Assembly (NCBI RefSeq): GCF_024746795.1
Contig: NZ_CP080524.1
Location: 310,001-374,000, forward strand
Direction of reading: 5' to 3'
DNA length: 64,000 bases
From: Mesorhizobium sp. AR10
GTDB lineage: Bacteria; Pseudomonadota; Alphaproteobacteria; Rhizobiales; Rhizobiaceae
The notes under the pieces were generated by a model. The model was not told the origin of the DNA. It saw only the letters and a list, made by a program, of their open reading frames with translations, and made no database searches. A program made the translations under genes and the position numbers. Shown here piece after piece: positions 21,137 through 31,466 of the stretch (the stretch's first letter is position 1; every line of letters starts with the position of its first letter).

Positions 21137-22732
21137 TCACGCACCAACGGCTTCGTCAGCCGGGACTTCTTCGGCTGCAAGCTCGTCTTCGGTGATCCAG
21201 CCGGCCTTGAGGCGGGCAGCCAGAACCATCTGCTCGGCATCGGCGCGCGACACGCCGTAATTGGCGAGCACGCCCGGGAATACCTTCGTCTCGCCGTCCT
21301 TGCGTTCCTTCCAGCCGGTCAGGTCGTCGGCTGCATAGCCGGCGAAATCCTCGATCGTCTTCACGCCGTCCTCGCCGAGCGTCACCATCATGGCGGTGGT
21401 AACGCCGGGGATCTCGCGCAATTCGTCCGAGACGCCCAGCGCCTTGCGCTTGTCGTCATGCTCGGCTTCGATCTTCTCCAGATACTCGCGGGCGCGGGTC
21501 TGGATTTCCGAAGCGGTGTCCTCGTCAAAGCCGTCGATCGAGGCGATTTCGCCGGCATCGACATAGGCGACTTCCTCGACGCTGGTGAAGCCTTCCGAGG
21601 CCAGCACCTGGCCGACCATCTCGTCGACGTCGAGGGCCTCCATGAACAGCGACGAGCGTTCGACGAATTCCTTCTGGCGGCGCTCGGATTCTTCCGCCTC
21701 GGTCAGGATGTCGATATCCCAGCCAGTGAGCTGCGACGCGAGCCGCACGTTCTGCCCGCGGCGACCGATGGCCAGCGACAGCTGATCGTCCGGAACCACG
21801 ACCTCGATGCGTTCGGCATCCTCGTCGAGCACCACCTTGGCGACTTCCGCCGGCTGCAGCGCATTGACGATGAAGGACGCGGCCGAGGGCGACCATGGAA
21901 TGATGTCGATCTTCTCGCCCTGCAACTCGCCGACGACAGCCTGAACGCGGCTGCCGCGCATGCCGACGCAGGCGCCGACCGGGTCGATGGAACTGTCACG
22001 CGAGATGACGGCGATCTTGGCGCGCGAGCCCGGATCGCGGGCAACCGACTTGATCTCGATGATGCCGTCGTAGATTTCCGGCACTTCCATGGTGAACAGC
22101 TTGGCCATGAACTGCGGATGGGTGCGCGACAGGAAAATCTGCGGGCCGCGCTGCTCGCGGCGCACATCGTAGACATAGGCGCGGACGCGATCGCCATATT
22201 TGTAGTTTTCGCGCGGAATCAGCTCGTCGCGGCGGATGATCGCCTCGCCGCGGCCGAGATCGACGATGACGTTGCCGTATTCGACACGCTTGACGGTGCC
22301 GTTGACGATCTCGCCGATGCGATCCTTGTATTCGTCATACTGGCGGTCACGCTCGGCTTCGCGCACCTTCTGTACGATGACCTGCTTGGCCGACTGGGCG
22401 GCGATGCGGCCGAAATCCATCGGCGGCAGCTGTTCGGCGATGAAATCGCCGAGCTGGGCGTCGGGATTGCGCTCGCGGGCCGAGGAAATGGCGATCTGCG
22501 TCGCGTAGTCGTCGACCTTCTCGACCACTTCCATCAGCCGCTGCAGCTTCATCTCGCCCGTATTCGGGTTGATGTCGGCGCGGATGTTGGTTTCCTGGCC
22601 GTAGCGCGAGCGCGCCGCCTTCTGGATCGCATCGGCCATGGCGGCGATGACGATCGACTTGTCGATCGACTTTTCGCGCGCGACCGCGTCGGCGATCTGC
22701 AGCAGTTCAAGTCTGTTGGCGCTTACAACCAT
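21137..22732 (-). CDS. nusA: Transcription elongation/termination factor NusA
   Basis: NusA binds RNA polymerase and promotes pausing, termination and antitermination. The 531-residue protein has the N-terminal polymerase-binding domain (MVVSANRLELLQIADAVAREK at the start), an S1 domain near 140-200, and two KH domains including DPVGACVGMRGSRVQAVVGEL and LSLAIGRRGQNVRLA. The C-terminal part carries helix-hairpin-helix-like acidic repeats (GFTSVEEVAYVD, PGVTTAMMVTLG). It follows rimP after 49 bases. The rimP leader has a terminator on which NusA could act. Confidence 0.97.
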   Translation of the reverse strand: MVVSANRLELLQIADAVAREKSIDKSIVIAAMADAIQKAARSRYGQETNIRADINPNTGEMKLQRLMEVVEKVDDYATQIAISSARERNPDAQLGDFIAEQLPPMDFGRIAAQSAKQVIVQKVREAERDRQYDEYKDRIGEIVNGTVKRVEYGNVIVDLGRGEAIIRRDELIPRENYKYGDRVRAYVYDVRREQRGPQIFLSRTHPQFMAKLFTMEVPEIYDGIIEIKSVARDPGSRAKIAVISRDSSIDPVGACVGMRGSRVQAVVGELQGEKIDIIPWSPSAASFIVNALQPAEVAKVVLDEDAERIEVVVPDDQLSLAIGRRGQNVRLASQLTGWDIDILTEAEESERRQKEFVERSSLFMEALDVDEMVGQVLASEGFTSVEEVAYVDAGEIASIDGFDEDTASEIQTRAREYLEKIEAEHDDKRKALGVSDELREIPGVTTAMMVTLGEDGVKTIEDFAGYAADDLTGWKERKDGETKVFPGVLANYGVSRADAEQMVLAARLKAGWITEDELAAEEVPADEAVGA

Positions 22733-22781
22733 CTTTTTTCTCCCGAGCTTGTTGCCGAGCCTTTGGGGCCCGGCCGCTCAA

Positions 22782-23426
22782 TCATAGTTCCTGTTCGATT
22801 TCGTCTGCCGCGCCGGCTTCCGCATCTTCTGGCGCATCGTCCGGTTCGCCTCGGCGTTTCTTGGCTTCCTTGCGCGCCCTGTTGTCTTTCGACAGCGCGT
22901 CACGGATGAGGTCGTCGGTGAGGATCAGCCGCGTTTCGGCGATCGCGTCGTAGGGAATGCGCACCGTCGGCTCCTCGCCATAGGCGGCCTTGTCGCGCTG
23001 GATCAGTACATCGTCTTCACCAGCCTCGGCGATCTTGCCCTTGAAACGCTTGCGGTCGGCGACGAGGATCGATGTTTCCATCTTCACCAGATGACCGATC
23101 CACGTGGCGAAATCCGACTTGCGTACCAGCGGCCGGTCGATGCCCGGCGACGACACCTCGAGATGATAGGCCTTCTCGATCGGATCATCGACATCAAGCG
23201 CCGGCGACACCGCGCGGCTGACCTCTTCGCAATCCTCGACGGTCATGGTGCCGTCCTCGCGCTCGGCCATGATCTGCAGCGTGAGGCCGTTCTGGCCCGA
23301 CAGATGCACCTTGACGAGGCGGAAGCCAATGCCACGCAGCAACGGCTGTACGATCAGCGCGATGCGCGCATCGATGCCGCTTTCGCGGATGATGCGGTCG
23401 TCGCCTTCGCTTGCCGTTGCAGTCAT
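22782..23426 (-). CDS. rimP: Ribosome maturation factor RimP
   Basis: RimP assists 30S subunit assembly. The 214-residue protein has the N-terminal alpha/beta domain and the family signature [14 protein letters not shown] (about 97-110), followed by [11 protein letters not shown] and [11 protein letters not shown] in the Sm-like C-terminal domain. A basic-then-acidic tail ([15 protein letters not shown]) extends beyond the usual end. ATG 23426 is chosen; the frame is open to a GTG near 23495 that lies inside a terminator hairpin. It is the first gene of the rimP-nusA-ylxR-infB-rbfA-truB operon. Confidence 0.93.
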   Translation of the reverse strand: MTATASEGDDRIIRESGIDARIALIVQPLLRGIGFRLVKVHLSGQNGLTLQIMAEREDGTMTVEDCEEVSRAVSPALDVDDPIEKAYHLEVSSPGIDRPLVRKSDFATWIGHLVKMETSILVADRKRFKGKIAEAGEDDVLIQRDKAAYGEEPTVRIPYDAIAETRLILTDDLIRDALSKDNRARKEAKKRRGEPDDAPEDAEAGAADEIEQEL

Positions 23427-23462
23427 TCGATCCCTGTCGTTCGATCCGTGGGTGACCAGCAG

Positions 23463-23499
23463 GTAATAAAAAAGAGCGGGACCGGGTGGACCCACTCTT
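23463..23499 (-). terminator. Intrinsic terminator in the rimP leader (candidate attenuator)
   Basis: On the minus strand AAGAGTGGG (23499-23491) pairs with CCCGCTCTT (23480-23472), nine pairs with one T-G wobble and a 10-base loop. TTTTTTATT follows directly. It stands between a good promoter (23527-23555) and the rimP ATG at 23426, so only transcripts that read through it can express the operon. Confidence 0.8.
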
Positions 23500-23526
23500 C
23501 GTCATACCGACCAAGAATTTGAGGCT

Positions 23527-23555
23527 GATATAGACGATCCCGGCCGGTGTTTCAA
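23527..23555 (-). promoter_or_regulatory. Promoter of the rimP-nusA-infB operon
   Basis: On the minus strand TTGAAA (23555-23550) and TATATC (23532-23527) are 17 bases apart, close to the sigma70 consensus. Transcription would start near 23520, giving a leader of about 95 bases that contains the terminator. Confidence 0.7.
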
Positions 23556-23716
23556 GTCTGCAGTGCAGAAGCTGTCGACGCCAGCGGGTGCCAGCGTTGC
23601 AAGGAGCGCATGGCGCCTATGCGGCAATACCCATGTGATCGCCGCTGAAACGTACCTATCTATCTTGCGTTGCACAAAAGTGGCTCTGCCCTACATGTGC
23701 ACGAAAGGACAAGACC

Positions 23717-23884
23717 ATGAACAACCGCAAGATATTTTCAGCGATTGGCGACTTCTTCACCGTGTTCGGCAGTGCTGTCGCCGCCTCGCGGGCCGTCGAA
23801 GCTGGCCGCAAGCCGCGCGCCAACGACCTGCGCAACCTCGGCATGGAACCGACCGCTTTCGACCGGATCGGCCGCCGCTTCTAG
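23717..23884 (+). CDS. Small conserved-looking protein, 55 residues
   Basis: An ATG at 23717 preceded by AAAGGACAAG opens a 55-codon frame (MNNRKIFSAIGDFFTVFG ... FDRIGRRF) ending in TAG 23882-23884. It has an amphipathic/hydrophobic first half (FSAIGDFFTVFGSAVAASRAV), then a basic linker and an NLGMEPTAFDRIG end reminiscent of small alphaproteobacterial DUF1127-like proteins. No function can be assigned. It lies between the minus-strand trmB and rimP genes, so transcripts running out of trmB would be antisense to it. With it counted, this gap holds no unexplained stretch over 300 bases. Confidence 0.7.
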   Translation: MNNRKIFSAIGDFFTVFGSAVAASRAVEAGRKPRANDLRNLGMEPTAFDRIGRRF

Positions 23885-23891
23885 AGCCTGA

Positions 23892-24593
23892 TTATTTCCT
23901 GATAAAGGTCAGGTAGGCCGGCCGCCGGCCCTCGCGAATGGCCTTTGCCTCGTAGCGCGTGCTCGGCCAACCATCATAAGGCCGGTGCCAGTCGGCGGCT
24001 TCCTGCGCTTGCCATGCGAATGCGCCGTGCGACCGGCAATGCAGCAGCGTCCAGTTCACATAGCTATCGATGTCGGAAGCGAAGCGGAACTTTCCGCCAG
24101 ACTTCAGCACACGCGCAAAGCGGTCGAGATTGAGCGGACTGACGAAACGCCGCTTCCAGTGCTTTTTCTTCGGCCAGGGATCGGGGTAGAGCAGGTCTAT
24201 GCCATCGAGCGAAGCCCCTGGCAGCCAGTCGAGCAGCCGCGTGGCGTCATCGTCATAGACCCGAAGATTGGCAAGCGGCCGTTCTCTGACCGCCATCATC
24301 ATCTTGGCCATGCCGTTGACGAAAGGCTCGACGCCGACGAAACCGGTGGCTGGGGCGGCGGTTGCGCGGTGCAGGAGGTGTTCGCCGCCACCGAAACCGA
24401 TCTCAAGCCGAACGGCGGAAACATCCGCCTCGAACAAATCACGCAAATTGGCAGGCGGTTCGGCCGCCAGATCGAGCCTGTAGGTCCTGAACCCGCTTTC
24501 CAGCGCCGCCGCCTGCTGCGGGCGAATGGTCTTGCCGCGCCGGCGGCCGAAAAACGCTTCGGTCGCGCGGCTTCGCCTGTCCTTGGGGTCCAT
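23892..24593 (-). CDS. trmB: tRNA (guanine-N7-)-methyltransferase
   Basis: TrmB methylates G46 in the variable loop of tRNAs. The 233-residue class I methyltransferase has the SAM motif [27 protein letters not shown], and the family signature [17 protein letters not shown]. The C-terminal [19 protein letters not shown] matches the end motif. It follows metK by 23 bases on the same strand, so the two are probably co-transcribed, with metK supplying the cofactor used by TrmB. Confidence 0.96.
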   Translation of the reverse strand: MDPKDRRSRATEAFFGRRRGKTIRPQQAAALESGFRTYRLDLAAEPPANLRDLFEADVSAVRLEIGFGGGEHLLHRATAAPATGFVGVEPFVNGMAKMMMAVRERPLANLRVYDDDATRLLDWLPGASLDGIDLLYPDPWPKKKHWKRRFVSPLNLDRFARVLKSGGKFRFASDIDSYVNWTLLHCRSHGAFAWQAQEAADWHRPYDGWPSTRYEAKAIREGRRPAYLTFIRK

Positions 24594-24616
24594 GGGTCGG
24601 GCCTGGCGGCCGCCGA

Positions 24617-25882
<1,266 letters not shown>

Positions 25883-25897
25883 GGGTGTCCCCTCTTG

Positions 25898-25920
25898 AAA
25901 AACGATCGGCAGGCTGCCGA
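25898..25920 (-). promoter_or_regulatory. metK leader hairpin with T-run
   Basis: On the minus strand TCGGCA and TGCCGA (25906-25920) close a 3-base loop, followed after TCG by TTTTT (25902-25898), immediately before the GAGGGG ribosome site. It resembles a short attenuator but the stem is weak. No match to SAM-I or SAM-II riboswitch cores was recognised. Confidence 0.4.
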
Positions 25921-25936
25921 CTTTGGCGCGCCACGT

Positions 25937-25964
25937 GTTAGCGGTGCCGGGCGCCGCTCGTCAA
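25937..25964 (-). promoter_or_regulatory. Candidate metK-trmB promoter
   Basis: On the minus strand TTGACG (25964-25959) and GCTAAC (25942-25937) are 16 bases apart. The predicted start is near 25930, about 48 bases before the GTG start of metK. Confidence 0.5.
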
Positions 25965-26049
25965 GCGCCGCCGCAGTTCTGGCATGAATGTCGCAGCAGT
26001 TATGTTGTGCCACCAGGGGCACGGCGCCGCCGGCAGTCAAGCCTCTGGA

Positions 26050-26469
26050 TCAGTCGGCGTCTTCGGTAGAAAGGGATTTCACCAGATCTATGATCCGCCG
26101 GCGCACCTTGACATCGGCGATCTTGACGAAGGCGCGGTTGAGCTGAAGCCCTTCCGGACTGCCGCAGAATTCGACGGCGAAAGTCATCGACGCGTCCTCG
26201 GCGAATCCGCGATTACCGACGGCTTCCTGACCTGGGGCATCTTCGAAAAAGAAGGCAACGGGCACGCTGAGTATGGACGCTATTGCTTGCAGGCGGCTAG
26301 CGCCGACGCGATTCGTGCCCTTTTCATACTTCTGGATCTGTTGAAACGTGATGCCGAGATTTTCACCCAGCTTTTCCTGGCTCATCCCAAGCATGTTGCG
26401 ACGAAGCCGGATACGACTTCCAACGTGGATGTCGATCGGATTCGGTTTCTTCTTGTTTTCGTCTGTCAT
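26050..26469 (-). CDS. XRE-family HTH regulator (PhrR-like)
   Basis: A 139-residue regulator with an N-terminal Cro/CI-type helix-turn-helix (VGSRIRLRRNMLGMSQEKLG ... ITFQQIQKYEKGTNRVGASRL, about 16-66) and a C-terminal part ending in RRRIIDLVKSL. In Sinorhizobium, phrR, a low-pH-inducible HTH gene, lies next to actA, the lnt gene needed for acid tolerance; this gene is likewise next to lnt, so it is probably the counterpart. It has its own good promoter at the end of lnt. DNA targets are unknown. Confidence 0.88.
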   Translation of the reverse strand: MTDENKKKPNPIDIHVGSRIRLRRNMLGMSQEKLGENLGITFQQIQKYEKGTNRVGASRLQAIASILSVPVAFFFEDAPGQEAVGNRGFAEDASMTFAVEFCGSPEGLQLNRAFVKIADVKVRRRIIDLVKSLSTEDAD

Positions 26470-26579
26470 TTTTTCCTCGCCGAATTTTTCCGGCTTTTTC
26501 TATTTTTCTTGCCCAAACGAAGGCGGAGCCAACTGCCCCAACAGAACCCACCGACTTCGAGAAATTTTAGGCACTTACA

Positions 26580-26608
26580 GTATGAGTTTCTAATGTGTCG
26601 GCTGTCAA
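26580..26608 (-). promoter_or_regulatory. Promoter of the PhrR-like regulator gene
   Basis: On the minus strand TTGACA (26608-26603) and TCATAC (26585-26580) are separated by exactly 17 bases. The -35 overlaps the last codons of lnt. The leader would be about 105 bases, with an AT-rich tract. Confidence 0.6.
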
Positions 26609-28197
26609 TTCACCCGTAGCCGTTGCCTTACATTCAGTGTGAAGGCGATCATGGCAAACAGCAACATGATCAGCATTCCGTTAATGCGCCGTTGGCCGGC
26701 AGTGATGAGGGCATGCCCGGAAATCGGTACCCGCACATCGATGGCTCCCCGCGCATCGACCGCCAACGCGTCGACGATGCGTCCGCGCGGATCGACAACA
26801 GCGGAAATGCCGTTGTTGGCCGCGCGTAACAAAGGCAATCCATTCTCCACCGCACGAATCTGTGCCTGCCTGAAATGCTGATAAGGACCCGGCGTGTCAC
26901 CGAACCATGCGTCGTTGGTGACATTCACAATAAGCTCAGCTGACGTAGCGTCAACTGCTGCCAGGTCGGGAAAGATCACCTCGTAACAGATAAATGGCAG
27001 CGCGCGTATGCCGCCTGGCAGCGTGATCGGATGCCGCTCATTGCCGGCTGCGAAATTCATCGGTCCGGCGACGAGCTGTTCTATGCCGAAACGGCCGAGC
27101 AGGTCGGCGAAAGGCAGATATTCGCCAAAGGGCACCAAATGAACCTTGTCGACGGCATCGGTGATTTCACCCTTGTCGTCGATCGCCACCACTGAATTGT
27201 AGTAACGGCTGTCGGCATTTGCGGCCGAGCCGCCCTCCTCCCGAACGATTCCGGCGATCAGCACCTGGTCGGGGCCGAGCATCTCGCCCAGCGCCGTCAG
27301 CGCATCCGGACGCTCGGTAAAGAGGAACGGCACCGACGTCTCCGGCCACAGGATCATTTGCGGCTTGTCGTGGCCGGGGTCCGGCGCCTTGGCCGACAGC
27401 CCAATCAAGGTGGCGAAGATGCGGTCTCGTACCGAAGCGTCCCATTTCTCGCTGAGGTCGACGTCGGGCTGGACGATGCGGACATCGATCGTGCGGGTTG
27501 AAGGCTCGACTGGAAGTGTAAGCCTGACATAGCCGAAGCCGGCATGGGCGGCGACGAGAATGGCCAGCAGTGCCGCACCGAGGCGGAGATGCCGGCGCGC
27601 CGCAAGCAGAGCGGGCAGCGCGAAGACGAACACCGCGAGCGTGTTCATGCCGATCATGCCGGTCACCGACACGCTCTGCATCAGCAGAGGCACCGGCATC
27701 GCCGCATAGCCGACGGCATTCCAGGGAAAGCCGGTGAACAGGAAGCCCCGCAGCCATTCCGCCAGGCCAAAACCGAAGGCAAGTGCGGCGATGCGGCCGA
27801 TATCGTTGCTCCACAGCAGCCGGGCAAAGACCGTGGCGAAGCCATAGAAGAAGGCGAGCGCGAAGGGGATGCCGATGACCGCGAACGGCAAGGCCCAGGC
27901 GAAACTGTCGGCCTCGACCAGAAGCGCTGAGCCGATCCACCACAGGCCGGCAAGGAAGTAACCGAAGCCGAACCACCAGCCGACAGCAAAGGCCGGCCGC
28001 AAACGCCGCAGCAATCCGTCGGAGGCTTCGCCCGTCGCGCCGTCGAGAAGCCAGACCAGCAGCGGAAACGAAACGAAACAGATGGCGAAGAAATCGTAAG
28101 GCGCCTGGGCAAGAACCGCCAGCGCACCGGCCAGAAACGCCACGAGCGCGCGCCGCCAACCCCAAAGCAGAATTATCCGGCCGGCAAGGCGCTCCAT
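26605..28197 (-). CDS. lnt: Apolipoprotein N-acyltransferase
   Basis: Lnt adds the third acyl chain to the N-terminal cysteine of lipoproteins in the inner membrane. The 530-residue protein has an N-terminal half with several membrane segments and a C-terminal nitrilase-like domain. The Cys active site is in [11 protein letters not shown], the Lys region in [12 protein letters not shown], and the conserved [17 protein letters not shown] follows. ATG 28197 ([11 protein letters not shown]) is preferred to TTG 28230 because GGAAG precedes it. Rhizobial homologues are known as ActA and affect acid tolerance. Several lipoproteins in this window are potential substrates. Confidence 0.94.
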   Translation of the reverse strand: MERLAGRIILLWGWRRALVAFLAGALAVLAQAPYDFFAICFVSFPLLVWLLDGATGEASDGLLRRLRPAFAVGWWFGFGYFLAGLWWIGSALLVEADSFAWALPFAVIGIPFALAFFYGFATVFARLLWSNDIGRIAALAFGFGLAEWLRGFLFTGFPWNAVGYAAMPVPLLMQSVSVTGMIGMNTLAVFVFALPALLAARRHLRLGAALLAILVAAHAGFGYVRLTLPVEPSTRTIDVRIVQPDVDLSEKWDASVRDRIFATLIGLSAKAPDPGHDKPQMILWPETSVPFLFTERPDALTALGEMLGPDQVLIAGIVREEGGSAANADSRYYNSVVAIDDKGEITDAVDKVHLVPFGEYLPFADLLGRFGIEQLVAGPMNFAAGNERHPITLPGGIRALPFICYEVIFPDLAAVDATSAELIVNVTNDAWFGDTPGPYQHFRQAQIRAVENGLPLLRAANNGISAVVDPRGRIVDALAVDARGAIDVRVPISGHALITAGQRRINGMLIMLLFAMIAFTLNVRQRLRVN

Positions 28198-28285
28198 ACA
28201 TACTTCCGAGTCGCGCGAATCAGGAAGCAAGATTTATCAGGCTGCGGTTCCGCCTCCAAACCCGGATGCGCTTCCGGGCACGGCG

Positions 28286-28756
28286 CTATCTGTGCCAGCC
28301 CTCGATCTGCAAGTCGCCCAACCGCTGGGCCTCTTCGCGCGGAACGGCGCGCAGGGTCTGCGTGAAGGTCCAGACATGGCCTTCTGGGTCGCGCGCCCGG
28401 TACAGCCGCTCACCGTAGAATTGGTCGGCGGGTTCCTGGACGATCTCCGCCCCGGCCATCCTGGCATGCTCGCAATGGGCGTCCAGGCCGTCTTTCAGGC
28501 GCACATAGACCGACTGTGTGTTCTTGCCATCGACCGAGGCCGGGCTGGCGATATGGTCGGCCCACTCGGAATCGACGATGATATAGCCGTCACCGAACCG
28601 CATTTCGGAGTGGACCAGCTTTCCGTCGAGATCGCTGACCACCATGCTCGGCTCGAAGCCAAAGGCCGCCTCAAGCCATATCAGGGCCGCCCGCGGGTCC
28701 TTGTAGAATATCCCGGAGCCCAGGCTCGAGTGCTTGAACGGGTCGTCGACCGTCAT
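28286..28756 (-). CDS. VOC-family (glyoxalase/bleomycin-resistance-like) protein
   Basis: A 156-residue vicinal-oxygen-chelate fold protein of the PhnB-like type: it begins with FKDPRAALIWLEAAFGFEP, has DGYIIVDSEW in the middle and ends with YRARDPEGHVWTFTQ, the typical metal-ligand-region motif DPEGHVW. Enzymatic activity cannot be deduced. It lies between corC and lnt on the same strand, a position where these two are commonly adjacent, so it may be an insertion. Confidence 0.85.
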   Translation of the reverse strand: MTVDDPFKHSSLGSGIFYKDPRAALIWLEAAFGFEPSMVVSDLDGKLVHSEMRFGDGYIIVDSEWADHIASPASVDGKNTQSVYVRLKDGLDAHCEHARMAGAEIVQEPADQFYGERLYRARDPEGHVWTFTQTLRAVPREEAQRLGDLQIEGWHR

Positions 28757-28770
28757 CGGTCGGCGCTTCC

Positions 28771-29844
28771 TTACGCCTGCTCGGCGCGGGAGGCGCGCCG
28801 TCGGCGCTCGCTTTTCTGGCTTTCCACGATGCGCACCCGCTTGACGCGGCGCGGATCGGCGTCGAGCACATGGAATTCGAAGCCGGGTATGGCCTGCACC
28901 ACTTCGCCGCGGGCCGGCACGCGGCCAAGCGTGTTGAAGATCATGCCGCCGATCGTGTCGACATATTCGCCATGCTCGCCGGCGGCGAAATCTTCGCCGA
29001 TCATCTTGGCGACATCATCGATCTCGGCCTTGCCGTCGACGACGAACACGCCGTCGCCGGTCTGGGTGATCATCGGCTCGTCATCGTCATGCTCATCCTC
29101 GATGTCGCCAACCACCATCTCGACGATGTCCTCGAGCGAGGCGAGACCATCTGTGCCGCCATATTCGTCGATGACCAGCGCCATCTGGGTGCGCGTCGCC
29201 TGCATCCGTCCCATCAGATCGGAAGCGAGCATCGACGGCGGCACGAACAGCACCGGACGGATCAGGTTGAGGTCGCCGATGGTGCGCGCAAGATCGACCT
29301 GGGCGAGGTTGAGCAGCGTAGTGGCCGGCGCTTTCCTGGTCGTCCTGCCCTTCTTGACGCGGGCAATTTTGGTGATGTGCGCCAGCACGTCGCGGATATG
29401 GACCATGCCGCGCGGATCGTCGAGCGTCTCGGAATAGACCGGCATGCGGGAATGGCCGGATTGTTCGAACAGTCCGAGAAGATCGCCCAGCGTCGTGGTG
29501 ATCTCGACCGCCTCGATGTCGGCGCGCGGCACCATGACATCCTCGACGCGCACTTCGCGCAAGCGCAGGATATTGTTGAGCATGGCGCGCTCGCCGGGCG
29601 AGAAGGATTCGACATCGCTCGCCGTTTCGGCCAGCGCGCCGGCGATTTCCTCGCGCAGGCTGGTGCCGTTGCGCTGCCGGAACAGGCCGAGCACCCGGTC
29701 GAACAGGGAAGGACCGGCAGGCGATGGCTCGCTGGCGACGCTGCCGGAAATGGTACTCGGACTTGATCCCTCTTCCGTCGTATCGGAAGGCTTGGTCGCA
29801 CTGCCGGCGTCGGGGCGGGCGGCAGTTTCTGGTTTGTCGTTCAT
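28771..29844 (-). CDS. corC: CorC/HlyC (TlyC)-family CBS-domain protein
   Basis: A 357-residue soluble CBS-pair protein: a low-complexity N-terminal region (residues 1-45), paired CBS domains with VEDVMVPRADIEAVE and SMLASDLMGRMQATRTQMALVIDEYGGTDGL, and a CorC_HlyC transporter-associated domain ending in FEFHVLDADPRRVKRVRI. Family members are implicated in Mg/Co efflux or envelope stability, and the gene is usually next to ybeY, as here. ATG 29844 (MNDKPETAAR) is chosen; the open frame upstream shadows ybeY. Confidence 0.9.
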   Translation of the reverse strand: MNDKPETAARPDAGSATKPSDTTEEGSSPSTISGSVASEPSPAGPSLFDRVLGLFRQRNGTSLREEIAGALAETASDVESFSPGERAMLNNILRLREVRVEDVMVPRADIEAVEITTTLGDLLGLFEQSGHSRMPVYSETLDDPRGMVHIRDVLAHITKIARVKKGRTTRKAPATTLLNLAQVDLARTIGDLNLIRPVLFVPPSMLASDLMGRMQATRTQMALVIDEYGGTDGLASLEDIVEMVVGDIEDEHDDDEPMITQTGDGVFVVDGKAEIDDVAKMIGEDFAAGEHGEYVDTIGGMIFNTLGRVPARGEVVQAIPGFEFHVLDADPRRVKRVRIVESQKSERRRRASRAEQA

Positions 29845-29872
29845 CGTCGTCCGGTCATTTGGTCTTTTGTAG

Positions 29873-30373
29873 TTACGCGTAGGGATCGGGAATGGCAAGC
29901 CTTGCAAGCGCTGCGCGCTCGATAGCTTCCATCGCCTCGGCCTCGGCATCGGTCTCGTGATCGTAGCCCAGCAAATGCAGCAGGCCATGGATGACGAGAT
30001 GGGTGATATGGTTGTCGACCGGCTTGTCTTCCAGTGCCGCTTCGCGCGCAACCGTCTCGGCAGCCAGCACGATGTCGCCCAGCATTGGCGGCAGCGGGGC
30101 GCCTTTGACGAGCGGAAAAGCCGGGAAAGACAGGACGTTGGTGGGTTTGTCCTTGCCGCGCCAGCCGGCATTCAGCGTGCGGATATGGGTATCGTCGGAA
30201 AAGACGATGCTGAGTTCGGAGGGACCAGCCACGCCGGTTTCGGCGAAAGCGGCGCCAACAGCGCGATCGACCAGCCGGCTCAGGCTTGCCTCATCGGGCC
30301 AGTCGCCCGCTTCGATCGAGATATCGATCTCAACGTGAACCGAAAGGTCCCCGAATTCTCTGTTTTCAGGCAT
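29873..30373 (-). CDS. ybeY: Endoribonuclease YbeY
   Basis: YbeY is a zinc-dependent RNase needed for 16S rRNA 3' maturation and ribosome quality control. The 166-residue protein contains the metal site [11 protein letters not shown] (three His, about 129-139) and the conserved TNVLSFP segment. Length and start (ATG 30373) are typical. It lies between phoH and corC in the common phoH-ybeY-corC order. Confidence 0.96.
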   Translation of the reverse strand: MPENREFGDLSVHVEIDISIEAGDWPDEASLSRLVDRAVGAAFAETGVAGPSELSIVFSDDTHIRTLNAGWRGKDKPTNVLSFPAFPLVKGAPLPPMLGDIVLAAETVAREAALEDKPVDNHITHLVIHGLLHLLGYDHETDAEAEAMEAIERAALARLAIPDPYA

Positions 30374-30390
30374 GAGCCCGCATCGTCACA

Positions 30391-31440
30391 TCAATTCTCG
30401 GCACCCAGACCGCGCGCCAGCTTGGCGTCGCGGTCATAGGCCCTGACGATTTCGGCCACGAGCGGGTGGCGAACCACGTCGCCGTCGTTGAAGCGCACGG
30501 TCACCGCGCCCGCCACGCCGTCGAGGACACGCAGCGCTTCGACCAGGCCCGATTTGGTGTTGGAGGGAAGGTCGATCTGCGTCGGGTCGCCGGTGACGAT
30601 CATGCGCGAATTCTCGCCGAGACGGGTCAGGAACATCTTCATCTGCATCGGTGTGGTGTTCTGCGCCTCGTCGAGGATGACGGCGGCATGCGCCAATGTG
30701 CGGCCGCGCATGAAGGCCAGCGGCGCGATTTCGATCACCTCGGCGGCAATCGCGCGCTCGACCTTGTCGGCCGGCATCATGTCGTAGAGCGCGTCATAGA
30801 GCGGCCGCAGATAGGGATCGACCTTTTCCTTCATGTCGCCCGGCAGGAAGCCCAGCCGCTCGCCGGCCTCGACCGCCGGCCGCGAGAGGATGATGCGTTC
30901 GACCATGCCGCGTTCAAGCAGCATCGCCGCATGCGCCACTGCCAGATAGGTCTTGCCGGTGCCGGCCGGGCCGATGCCGAAAACAAGCTCGGAACGTTCC
31001 AGAGCACGCATATAGGCGTCCTGGTTGAGCGAACGGGCATAGATCGTCTTCTTGCGGGTGGCGATCTGGGCGGCGGACACCTTGCCCTTGCGCTCCAGCG
31101 TCGGCAGCGTCAGCTGGTCGTCGGCGGCGATCGCCATGCGCACGGCGCCGTCAACGTCCGACTGGCCGATATCGACGCCTTTCTGGAGAATGCCGTAGAG
31201 ATTATCGAGAGCCCGGCGCGCCTGCTCGGCGGCTGAGGCGGAACCCTTGATGGTCAGCTGGTTGCCGCGCGAGCGGATATCGACGCCGAGTTTCTGCTCG
31301 AGCCTGGCCAGATTCTCGTCGAACTGGCCATAAAGGGCGCTGGCAAGCTTGTTGTTGTCGAAAGTCAGAACGATGTGCGCCATATCCGAGGCCCCAGATG
31401 GTACGTTCGGGGGCAGGTCCTTCAGTTCCGCAGCGCTCAA
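30391..31440 (-). CDS. phoH: PhoH-family ATPase
   Basis: A 349-residue PhoH-like protein (YbeZ type) with an N-terminal KH-like region, Walker A GPAGTGKTYLA (about 156-166), Walker B VILDEAQN and GDPTQIDLP. YbeZ interacts with YbeY in ribosome-linked RNA metabolism. The TTG at 31440 is taken as start because GAGGAG lies six bases upstream and the MSAAELK start looks like rhizobial homologues; ATG 31383 is the alternative. It follows miaB by 26 bases. Confidence 0.93.
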   Translation of the reverse strand: MSAAELKDLPPNVPSGASDMAHIVLTFDNNKLASALYGQFDENLARLEQKLGVDIRSRGNQLTIKGSASAAEQARRALDNLYGILQKGVDIGQSDVDGAVRMAIAADDQLTLPTLERKGKVSAAQIATRKKTIYARSLNQDAYMRALERSELVFGIGPAGTGKTYLAVAHAAMLLERGMVERIILSRPAVEAGERLGFLPGDMKEKVDPYLRPLYDALYDMMPADKVERAIAAEVIEIAPLAFMRGRTLAHAAVILDEAQNTTPMQMKMFLTRLGENSRMIVTGDPTQIDLPSNTKSGLVEALRVLDGVAGAVTVRFNDGDVVRHPLVAEIVRAYDRDAKLARGLGAEN

Positions 31441-31466
31441 CCGTCTCTCCTCATCTGCCGAGACCT

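Noticed and set aside
25883..26049. SAM-II riboswitch upstream of metK
   Set aside because: No SAM-II core or pseudoknot pattern was recognised; the leader after the promoter is only about 48 bases.
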